A DNA stretch of 64,000 nucleotides from positions 31,685,986 to 31,749,985 of the forward strand of contig CAIIXF020000004.1 in NCBI GenBank assembly GCA_903813345.2, read 5' to 3'. Below are positions 12,169-24,100 of the stretch, piece after piece. The notes beneath the pieces are model-generated. The model did not search any database. It saw nothing but the letters and a program-made list of their open reading frames with translations, and was not told the DNA's origin. The position numbers were made by a program, and so were the translations under genes. How positions within the stretch are numbered: the stretch's first letter is position 1; each line of letters starts with the position of its first letter. The DNA is from Owenia fusiformis. Its lineage: Eukaryota > Annelida > Polychaeta > Sabellida > Oweniidae.

Positions 12169-15100
12169 TCATGAAGTGTCCATGGAACTTTCTGTTGACT
12201 TCACTTTAGATGAGGTCACAAGAACTGGCAATTTCTTCACCTCTGATGTTAGAACTCCAGTAGTTCCACGTTTGTATGTGTACTTTCCTTGTCTGAAAAA
12301 AGAATTAAGCAGTTCATTTTAGGAACCTAGAAAGTCAAAGTACTGATTGAGACACAAATAGTGACACAACAAAACATTAACATGAAAAATGTCACTATTT
12401 GCTGTAATTTAATTTCTTACAAACGACCCCAGCCACAACAAACGAGTAACATGCAAAAACATGCTGAACACAAACTGCTGACAACCAAACACCAACTGCC
12501 GAACACAATCCACAAAAAAAGTTGGACACTATAACAATATGTCATCACTATTAGGTTTAATCTAATTTCTAGTTATTTATTGTCTCATTTGAATTAGCAG
12601 TGGTTCTTGCTCTCATTTCAAATAAAAGTTCATTTCTGATATATAAGAACTACGAATTCAAATTTCACAAATGTGACAATGAATTTTCTTTAACACCATA
12701 TAATTCTAATTTTCATTGAACCTACCTTATTCATTTCTGATATAAGAACTTCGAAATCAAATTACACAAATATGGCAATGAATTTTTTTTTAACAACACC
12801 ACAAAATTTTAATTTTCATTGAACCTACCTTATTCCTTTCTGGTTGGCCTCATCATATGGTCTAAGATAATCCACTTTGAGGTCTTTCTTGATGACGCAC
12901 AGATCTACGTTGCTACCTGAGCCAAGATCATTAAATATACCAGCAGCAATTGCATCGCGGACAAGCTTCATGGCATCCTCCATCTATAAGAGCAACGTGG
13001 AGTTTTCATTTTTATGTTTTAAATCACATAAACAAGTTGTGACACATTTTTAGAAAACATTTAAATGGATATTTGAAATGTGGAAATGTTTTATGCCTTT
13101 ATTCAATCACTTGTAACATTAGTTTTCTTACAACTTTTGAGTTAAATTCAACCTTAAAATATCTTTCTGAGTAAACTGAGACCTTTAAATATTATCAGAT
13201 ACAGCGTTATCACTAGTCAGAATTAATACTGTAGATACACTTACTTTGACGCTACTTAATTTGACGGATTTGCTCAATTTCAAATATTGGTGGCTATTTA
13301 ATTTGGCGGATTCAGGACTGGAGTTTAATTTTTGTAGATGTTTATGTCATTAGGACAGGTATTTACTGAGATATTTTCTGTATTTGCTTTGAACAATGTA
13401 GAATTGATGACATGTTGACAGGAAAAGGGGCCCATGGAGTTTAATTTTTGAAGTGCATTGGACAAAAATTCCAAACTAAAATTTGACAGAATTTTAATTT
13501 GGCAGTTTTTCTGAATCCCCCAACTTAAAACGGAAGCCAAATTAAGTGTATCTACAGTATGCATTGATGGTTGTTACATTCTGCTACAGAATGACAGACA
13601 AGAATCTAACAATTTCACTAATTTCTATTTTTTCAAAGATTGGAAAGCTTTCATATCTCAGAGGAACCTTGGTGAAAATATGCTTCACATGTCCAGAATG
13701 TTTAAGCTAATACTTGATAAAAGTCATTTAAACTGATGGAAACGAAAAAGTTTGAGAAAAGCAATTCATTCTGTCATGTTGAAGCTAAGGTTCCTGTCGT
13801 TAATGTATTATTGATACTGCGCGGAAGAACTAAGACCAAGTCCCATACCTCCATATCTGGCTTATAGCCATCTTCAAACACTGACATCGCAGCTAGAGAC
13901 CCAGATCCTGTAAAAGATGGCAAAACATAACATAAAGTAAAATCTATCAAGCGGAATACCTCTAGATGTGGAACATCTTTGTAAGTAAATTACTTCTAGA
14001 AAACAAGCATTTTTCCCAGTCCAGGGACCAACTGATTTAAACTTGAACATAACAGAACTTTGAAGGAAGAACACCTCCTTATTGAAGGAAGAACACCTCC
14101 TTATTGAAGGAAGAACACCTCCTTATTGAAGGGAGAACACCTTCTTATTGAAAGAAGAACACCTCCTTATTGAGGGAAGAACACCTCCTTATTGAAGGGA
14201 GAATACCTTCTTATTGGAAGATTTTAAAGTGAAACTAATAGTGTTTTACTAACTTAATAGGTTTTATTGTACATGTTAATTGCTTATGAACGTTTTGGGA
14301 GATATTGTATTCGAGATTATAAGGAATAGATTGGCAGGTCAATTGTACACATTGCTTGTAATTTTGTCACCCCCATAGATCTGATTCTGCCTTTAAAGGG
14401 ATTTATTGTACATGTTGATTGCTATTTTAGAACCGTCAGCTTTTCAATGGGCAAATGAGACACTGAAACTCATCTAACTCAGCCTTGCAAGTAACAAGAA
14501 AAAGGCTATAATCTCTCAAAGGGAAATGAACCCAGGTTTACACAAAAGCTAACTTTTGAATCTTATGCCTAAAGATTAACATATTGGATCATATATTTGC
14601 TCAAACATTACATACCCATGGTAACGTATGGTAGTTTATCTGTAGATCCATGGGGATACACACTGTATAAATGTGGGCCTGTGTTGTCAACCCCTCCCAA
14701 CACCAACGCTGCGCTTATGTGACCTTGGTATCTACAAATCAAAGTACATATAGTATACTGAAATGAATTAGAAGCCCATTGTGCTAACGGTATGTTTTCT
14801 ACACCAATGGGGATATACACTGTATAAATGTGGGCCTGTGTTGTCAACCCCTCCCTACACCAACGCAGAACTTATGTGGCCGTGGTATCTACAAATCAAA
14901 GTAAATATAGTAAACTGAAATCAGATGTACTCTTTAGGCATTACTTGTAATAATGATATATATTATCATAGAACCGAGAAAAGCTAAAAATCTTGTACAT
15001 TATATATATTTTATCTTGTACATTATACTGTACTGTAGATGATTGACAACCTGGAAAGACAGGTTACTTATATGGGGTCCAGGAAACTGGGCATGCAAGA

Positions 15101-18100
15101 CATGGATGCAATGCTATAAATGCCATGTTGATGTGGAAAGCCTGTAAGACCTATAGCTCAGTGGGAGAGCAATCACCTTTTAAGTGAAGGGTCATGGGTT
15201 CGATCCCCACTGGGGTGGACTGACTTTTTCACATCAGCACTTAGCACAGGATTTCATTCTGTGTTTTCATTAACTAGATTTTAATATGTTTGTTTTACTA
15301 TAGTTGTAAATGTATAAATGCTGCACTACAATGTTACATTGTATGTGGTCGTCGCAAAAAAAAGTGGTCGCAAAATTTATTTCATCATGCGATATAACAA
15401 TAAACAAAGCCAGTTTATCAATAATATGTCATGACCCTTGGTAGTCTAACTTCTATATTCTTTGTCACTTATGCTATGTCTACTAGCCACATATATATAC
15501 TAGTATGTATTTATTCACATATACTAGTGGCATTACACATTTATATTTCATTTTGTACTTAAAGTAGTTTGTAGTTAGTTAGTTGTATGCTTTGTATATG
15601 ACCCCTGATGGGGATTGAAATACAATAAAGCTAATAAATTTGAAATTTGTGCCACTGCTAAAAGTGTATTAGCAAATACATTTTTAATAAATAACATAAA
15701 AAATTATATCTTAGGTTCACTGAGAGACAGTTTATGTTACTTTTGATATTCAGCATGTTTTTCATCACCATTTTGAAAGAGCAGGTACGAGTTGACTAGG
15801 AAGCAATGCTGTTACCTTCTCCTAATACTGACTGATCAGTGAGGTTCTAAACCAATCATAATACTGTACAGAATACAGATTATTTCCATAATAGAATAAT
15901 ATTCAGGGTCTTACACTTGCTCATTTTTTCATGCATTTCAATTTTAAATCCTTCAAAACTATTCTTGGTTTATGTTTACTGAATTTCTAAACCACTAAGA
16001 ATGAAGCGATGCTATTAGATGTTTACTACCATTCCCAATGAGATTCTTACCTAAAGAGCATTTGCTTCAAGAGACGGTTAGCAACACAGACATGGGGAAC
16101 ACGTCCAGTATTGAGTTTGTGCAGTTGTACTTTTAATGCAATATGACATTTAGTACCATCCAATGGTTAGTTCTTACCTAAAAAGCATTTGCTTCAAGAG
16201 ACGGTTAGCAACACAGACACGGGGAACACGTCCTGTATTGAGTTTGTGCAGTTGTACATTAATGCAATATGACATTTAGTACCATCCAATGGTAAGTTCT
16301 TACCTAAAAAGCATTTGCTTCAAGAGACGGTTAGCAACACAGACACGGGGAACACGTCCTGTATTGAGTTTGTGCAGTTTTACATTTAATGCAATATGCC
16401 ATTAAGTATCTTACCTAAAGAGCATTTGCTTCAAGAGACGGTTAGCAACACAGACACGAGGAACACGTCCTGTATTGAGTTTGTGCAGTTGTACATTTAA
16501 TGCAATATGACATTTAGTACCATCCAATGGTAAGTTCTTACCTAAAAAGCATTTGCTTCAAGAGACGGTTAGCAACACAGACACGGGGAACACGTCCTGT
16601 ATTGAGTTTGTGCAGTTGTACATTTAATGCAATATGACATTTAGTACCATCCAATGGTAAGTTCTTACCTAAAAACCATTTGCTTCAAGAGATGGTTAGC
16701 AACACAGACACGGGGAACACGTCCTGTATTGAGTTTGTGCAGTTGTACATTTAATGCAATATGACATTTAGTACCATCCAATGGTAAGTTCTTACCTAAA
16801 AAGCATTTGCTTCAAGAGACGGTTAGCAACACAGACACGGGGAACACGTCCTGTATTGAGTTTGTGCAGTTGTACATTTAATGCAATATGACATTTAGTA
16901 CCATCCAATGGTAAGTTCTTACCTAAAAAGCATTTGCTTCAAGAGACGGTTAGCAACACAGACACGAGGAACACGTCCTGTATTTTGTGCAGTTGTACAT
17001 TTAAAGCAATATGACATTCAGTACCATTCAATGGTAGACTCTTACCTAAAGAGCATTTGCTTCAAGAGACAGTTAGCAACACAGACACGGGGAACACGTC
17101 CTGTATTTTGTGCAGTTGTACATTTAAAGCAATATGACATTCAGTACCATTCAATGGTAGACTCTTACCTAAAGAGCATTTGCTTCAAGAGACGGTTAGC
17201 AACACAGACACGGGGAACACGTCCTGTATTGAGTTTGTACAGTTGTACATTTAATGCAATATGACATTTAGTACCATCCAATGGTAAGTTCTTACCTAAA
17301 AAGCATTTGCTTCAAGAGACGGTTAGCAACACAGACACGAGGAACACGTCCTGTATTGAGTTTGTGCAGTTGTACATTTAATGCAATATGACATTTAGTA
17401 CCATCCAATGGTAAGTTCTTACCCAAAAAGCATTTGCTTCAAGAGACGGTTAGCAACACAGACACGGGGAACACGTCCTGTATTGAGTTTGTGCAGTTGT
17501 ACATTTAATGCAATATGACATTAAGTACCATCCAATGGTAGGTTCTTACCTAAAGAGCATTTGCTTCAAGAGACGGTTAGCAACACAGACACGAGGAACA
17601 CGTCCTGTATTTTGTGCAGTTGTACATTTAAAGCAATATGACATTACGTACCATCCAATGGTAGGTTCTTACCTAAAGAGCATTTGCTTCAAGAGACGGT
17701 TAGCAACACAGACACGGGGAACACGTCCTGTATTGAGTTTGTGCAGTTGTACATTTAATGCAATATGACATTTAGTACCATCCAATGGTAGGTTCTTACC
17801 TAAAGAGCATTTGCTTCAAGAGGCGGTTAGCAACACAGACACGGGAAACACGTCCTGTATTGAGTTTGTACAGTTGTACATTTAATGCAATATGACATTT
17901 AGTACCATCCAATGGTAGGTTCTTACCTAAAGAGCATTTGCTTCAAGAGACGGTTAGCAACACAGACACGGGGAACACGTCCTGTATTGAGTTTGTGCAG
18001 TTGTACATTTAATGCAATATGACATTTAGTACCATCCAATGGTAGGTTCTTACCTAAAGAGCATTTGCTTCAAGAGGCGGTTAGCAACACAGACACGAGG

Positions 18101-21100
18101 GACACGTCCTGTATTGAGTTTGTGCAGTTGTACATTTAATGCAATATGACATTTAGTACCATCCAATGGTAAGTTCTTACCTAAAAAGCATTTGCTTCAA
18201 GAGACGGTTAGCAACACAGACACAGGGAACACGTCCTGTATTGAGTTTGTGCAGTTGTACATTTAATGCAATATGACACAAGGCATTAACATGACAAAAT
18301 GTCACCACCTAAAACAATTTGGTCAATTTAAAGCAAGTTGGAAAATACCTTTTGACCTTAAGAGGGTTTGATTTGAACTTCTTAGAACATGTAGATGATT
18401 TTGAAAAAAAAATTGGTCAATTTGAAGCAAGTTGAAAAAATACCTCTTTGACTTTTTTTGACATTGAGAAGGTCATTGAAGGTCAAATGTAAAGTCAGAT
18501 TTGAACTTCTGAGAACATGTAGATGATTTTGAAAAAAATTGAGTAAATTTGAAGCAAGTTGAAAAAAGACCTTTTTGACCTTGAAAAGGTCATTGAAGGT
18601 CAAATGTCAAATCTAAAGTCAGATTTGAACTTCTGAGAACATGAAGATGATTTTGAAAAAAAATTAGTCAATTTGAAGCAAGTTGAAAAAAGACCTTTTT
18701 GACCTTGAGAAGGTCATTGAAGGTCAAAGGTCAAATCTAAAGTCAGATTTGAACTTCTGAGAACTTGTAAAGTCAAATTTGAACTTCTGAAAAGATGTAG
18801 ATGATTTTGAAAAAAAAATTTGGTCAATTTGAAGCAAGTTGAAAACAGACCTTTTGACCTTTTTTGACCTTGAGAAGGTCATTAAAGGTCAAATGTCAAA
18901 TCTAAAGTCAGATTTGAATTTCTGAGAACATGTAGCTGATTTTGAAAAAAAAAATTAGTCAATTTGAAGCAAGTTGAAAAAAGACCTTTTTGACCCTTTT
19001 TGACCTTGAGAAGGTCATTGAAGGTCATATGTCAAATCTAAAGTCATATTTGAATTTCTGAGAACATGCAGATGATTTTGAAAAAAAAATTTAGTCAATT
19101 TGAAGCAAGTTGAAAACAGACCTTTTTGACCTTTTTTGACCTTGAGAAGGTCATTGAAGGTCAAATGTCAAATCTAAAGTCAGATTTGAAGGTCAAATGT
19201 CAAATCTAAAGTCAAATCTAAAGTCAGATTTGAATTTCTGAGAACATGTAGATGATTTTGAAAAAAAATTTAGTCAATGTGAAGCAACTTGAAAAAAGAC
19301 CTTTTGACCTTGAGAAGGTCATTGAAGGTCAAATGTCAAATCTAGTCAGATTTGAACTTCTGGGTACATGTAGATGATTTAGAAAAAAATTGAAGTCAGT
19401 CTAAACAGTATTTGTTAAGTTATAGGAAGTTGTAGGAAATTGTTACAGACGCCGGACGCCAACCGCCGGACGCCAACCGCCGGACGCCGTCGCAAAAAAA
19501 CGGAGACCATAACAATATGTCACCACTTTTGGTGGTGACATAATAAGTACCACCCAATGGTAGATTCTTACCTAAAAAGCATTTGCTTCAAGAGACGGTT
19601 AGCAACACAGACACGGGGAACACGTCCTGTATTGAGTTTGTGCAGTTGTACATTTAATGCAATATGACATTTAGTACCATCCAATGGTAAGTTCTTACCT
19701 AAAAAGCATTTGCTTCAAGAGACGGTTAGCAACACAGACACGGGGAACACGTCCTGTATTGAGTTTGTGCAGTTGTACATTTAATGCAATATGACATAAG
19801 TACCATCCAATGGTAGATTCTTACCTAAAAAGCATTTGCTTCAAGAGACGGTTAGCAACACAGACACGGGGAACACGTCCTGTATTGAGTTTGTGCAGTT
19901 GTACATTTAAAGGGAATGCGAAGTTTCATGTTCTAATTTACATGCTGGCTACTTATAACCATCATCTATCACTTCAGCTCACTCATTGGACATATCGTGT
20001 TTGAACTAACATATAATTCAAGTTCAAAGTACCCATATCGGGGTCGCTGCGGATGCCGCCATTGTTATGTATCAATGACGTCATTGATGCCTTAAAATTG
20101 ATGCCTGGGAAATGTCGCTATATAATCACGTCATACTCGGATCGCAGAAATAGAACACATTTCACTGATATTTTAAAACTATTTCTGTCGCTCCTCTGTG
20201 TCTAGGCTCAATAAATATACTCAAGGACAAGACACGAGTTCTTCGGAAAATTTATCCTTTGAGCCTACTACCAATAGGGGCTAGATCTGGCTCCGGATCT
20301 GTGATTTCTGTCCGCTTAACATTGTTGCCGCATGTTCATGTCCATATCATATCATATATTTGGAAAAGTTTTTTCAATATATTCTTCATAGAAATTGAAT
20401 TGTTGCAATGTATTTTTTCAAATGTTTGTATTTATTTTCTCCAATGTGATATAGTATAGGCTAGGTAGAAAAATCACTAAACTTATGAGATATCGGCTGC
20501 GCGATTCGGAAGTCATCGCATTATATTCCACTTGAAAAATATCCACTAGAATTATTTTATATTATGATAACACTTGTTCAAAAAGGATAAATCTGTTCAA
20601 ATCCTGTAAATGCTTTCTTGTATATTTAACCAATAAATGAGGTAAATGCATTAAAATATACAAAATGGCATTTGACATAAATGCATTACTGTGCATCAAT
20701 GCACGGGGATTTATTTAACTAAGATTAACGTGGCTAATGTGTTGGCGTATTTGTGGTGAAATAAGTAAGTTATATCATCGGCTGAACGCATCCAACAAAT
20801 AGTCGCATTTACCATATATATGTAAATAAACGACATACCATTTAAAATATCAAAATCTATGCTAATGTTCATTAATGCGCTGATGAGCATTTACGGCACA
20901 TCATTATTAACCTTAAGGTATACGTCGGCAAATAGGCATACTGCCGCAATTGCTTTCTTACCTAATCATAAATGGTAGATTTCTTCAATCTGTAGTATTC
21001 TATTCAAATATGTATAGGTGCATTAATAGGTGCATATTGGAGAATGAAAGAAATAAAAAAAAAGTAGTAATCCAATGAAACAGTAACTCCCTAAAGTGTT

Positions 21101-24100
21101 TGGCCATTTAAATTCTGATGAAAAACGCAAACAAAAAAACGAAAAATCGATGTCGTCTAAATGATACGTATGTAAATGTCAATCTCCTAAATATTAAGAT
21201 TTGCATGCGCAATAGCTTTACAAGGACATGCCACTGTCATATTTTCAAAGAATAATACGTAATGTTTAATTTTTCTCAGTTGTTAAACGACCAATTTCAA
21301 TCATCATATCACCGTAGCGACATTCGATATGACAAAAAAGCTTTTCAAAATTCAATGGCATTTCACATGAGAAGCCTCATAACATTCAGTGATGCGGGGA
21401 GACGATGGGGTCGATTGTAGTATGATATTTCATTTCAACGACGATAAGGCAATTGCCGTATTGATAGTACGCCAATAGTTATATATATTTTTTTTGTTAA
21501 AAACAATTTCTGATTTTTTCGAGCTCGAATTTAATTATATAACATCCGTGGTAAGTACAGTTCTACAGTATTTTCGAAATGACTTTCAATTTAATGGCAT
21601 ACAACCTTTTGTTTTTCTATATCGGAAAATAAAAGCTTCAGTCACATTTGTTCAATGCGACCACACGTCGATCGTATTTCCCTGAAATATATCAGTATTT
21701 CTGCGGCAAACATAGGAAAACTACAGTCGACTTAAGGTCACCTTGCTGTCTACGTACACGACATATCCAGTTTTTACAAGGCGTAGAGTCGGAGTTAAAA
21801 CTTTTTTCTTTCCTGTGGTCACCATAGATATCAACAAGCAGCAGCCAAACCGTAGGTCTCACGACGACCGTACGTCGGGTACACGGTCGACTTGCGGCTG
21901 CGCTTGGATTTCATAGGTTACAATTGACCTTTCCGAACCATAGAAACCCTTGTGGATGCCTTCAAGAACAACTACGCACGTCGTAGGGCCGCCCTACGCT
22001 GATCGTGCGTCATCATTTATCAGCCGTACGGGAATCGTAGTTTTTCCTCATAATCAAGATACGCCGTACGGCTATCTTAGCAAATGTGACTGCTAAATTA
22101 TCGGACTGCAGAAATACTTAGGCAACCGTAGAAATCCTACTTACCACAGTAATGATAGACCGTACATTCCCCGTAAAAATGTGACGCGAGGCTAAGAATA
22201 CATGATAGTAGTACGGTTTTAAAATTTAAATTTAAAATTTTAGTTTCTTTGAATACCTGTGTTAAAGATAAACATAAATGCAATGAATACTAAAGTACGA
22301 ACACGTATTTTTGTAATGAGACTAGCAAATTAAACCATTGCATTCTTGGAAATTCAAGCTTGGTTGGTTGAATTAATTATATTATGTTTTATTCAAATAG
22401 TTTGCATTGGCCTGTTCGCATTTAGCGCTAGACCTAATAAAAGTTAAAAAGTCACGAATCCTAGATTGTTTCAAGTGTAAATAAAGAATAAATCTAACCT
22501 GTATTCCATGTCTAGATTGGTAAAAAGCAATTCTGAAAATGCCGGCGTTAATATTCTATTGAGATCGTTCTTTATTATGGGTGGTATATACGTATTCTTT
22601 TAGTTCATTTGAAATGATTTCTTCGGTTTTGGAATGGCAACAACTCGGCATTCATTTTTTGATTCAAGAACAAGGAGGATTGGCTCCCAGAGTGCAACAT
22701 CGATATTCTGTCCCATATATGGGCATGTCGTGCTACAAAATTTGAATTCCAACAGCCGCCATTTTGTTAACTTCAACATTTGAATTGTGAATTTTGGTCT
22801 TATTTCCTAACGAAAAATTCCAAAACTCACAGGAAATGATCGAGATATTGGTTCGAATCTTTTGAACTGTTTATTTTGAATTTATAATCGGTTATAATTT
22901 CAGAAAATAACGACATCTCGGCGTTTTCATTGTTGGAAAATATCGACTTCGATTCTGGGAGCCAATCCTCCTTGATTCAAGAATGGCGCCACAAAACTTT
23001 TGGAATGCCAAGGCATCAATCTGGCATCAATGACGTCATAACAATGTCGTAAAGAACCACTTTACGGTTGAAATGGCAGCTCCGTGGTCCAGTTCATTTG
23101 CAAAACCCGGGGCTCAATAACAATTAAAAGGATAATGATAGAACAATAAATCTAATTTGGATTGAAAGATATATCTTTATTCTAACTTATTATCAGGTTT
23201 AAGGGACAAAACTTCGCATTCCCTTTAATGCAATATGACATTTAGTACCATCCAATGGTAAGTTCTTACCTAAAAAGCATTTGCTTCAAGAGACGGTTAG
23301 CAACACAGACACGGGGAACACGTCCTGTATTGAGTTTGTGCAGTTGTACATTTAAAGCAATATGACATTAAGTACCATCCAATGGTAGGTTCTTACCTAA
23401 AGAGCATTTGCTTCAAGAGACGGTTAGCAACACAGACACGGGGAACACGTCCTGTATTGAGTTTGTGCAGTTGTAGCTGGGACGAGATCATCTGTGTGGT
23501 CATTTCTGTATCTGCAGCTGTTCCTGCTCCACAACAACTAAAATATTACAGTAATAACAAGGCATTAACATCCAAAATGTGCCATTTGTTACAGACGCTG
23601 AACACTGGCAACAAAAAAAGTTGGAGACTGTCTTCTAACATAATAATGCGACAATATAATGGCAATGCCATTGTGTTGGAAATCAAACTGATTTTCTTGT
23701 TTAGTTTCAAAGAAACTCCCAGTATACTTAGACCAATTTCACTAAAATTGACAACTTTTTTTTGTCTCACATTAAATAGGTGAAAATGGGTTTCCTACTT
23801 GTTTCAGTACAAGTTCAAAACTTGCTTTTAAATTCATCGAAACATACTTACTATATATTATCTGCTATGTAATGTATTTTGGAGCAATTTTTATCAGCAA
23901 CGACTGTATCTTCTGTTGCTCTTGTATCAGCTCCTAGAACTATCCCATCCTGAAAGAAAATACAAGATTTGTTGATATATTTATTACTCAGAACAAAAAA
24001 AGTTGACCACTTTGAAGTACGCTACATGTAAGAAAAAATTGGTCCTCAAGTGTTTTTTGAGTCATTTATTGTGAAATTCTAATGAAACCTCTGATCTTTA

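Larger units (their letters stand above)
19911..23224. mobile_element. 3.3-kb TTAA-flanked TIR element inside the exon array
   Basis: Ends AGGGAATGCGAAGTTT and AACTTCGCATTCCCT, with TTAA on both sides (19907-19910 and 23225-23228). Undisturbed array units read GTACATTTAATGCAA at that place, so the insertion split one unit. The TTAA duplication suggests piggyBac affinity. No transposase ORF is visible; the interior holds further relics (21640-22190 and 22671-22974). Non-autonomous. Confidence 0.8.

Noticed and set aside
14608-14847. 79-residue minus-strand frame across exon 5 and its copy
   Set aside because: Reads through the intron between true exon 5 and its decayed duplicate; only the exon part (14616-14731) is coding.
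15150-15222. Functional tRNA-Lys gene
   Set aside because: D-arm, loop and T-arm look right, but the acceptor and anticodon stems have mismatches and a SINE-like tail follows; called a tRNA-derived SINE.
16908-17768. Plus-strand frames of 118 and 86 residues with repeated [24 protein letters not shown]
   Set aside because: They are the antisense reading of the PSMB7 exon 4 fragments in the tandem array; the repetition comes from the array, not from a repeat protein.
16030-19910. Array units as mutually exclusive alternative exons of PSMB7
   Set aside because: Each unit lacks the exon's 5' part and its acceptor; use of the only nearby AG would shift the frame into a stop.
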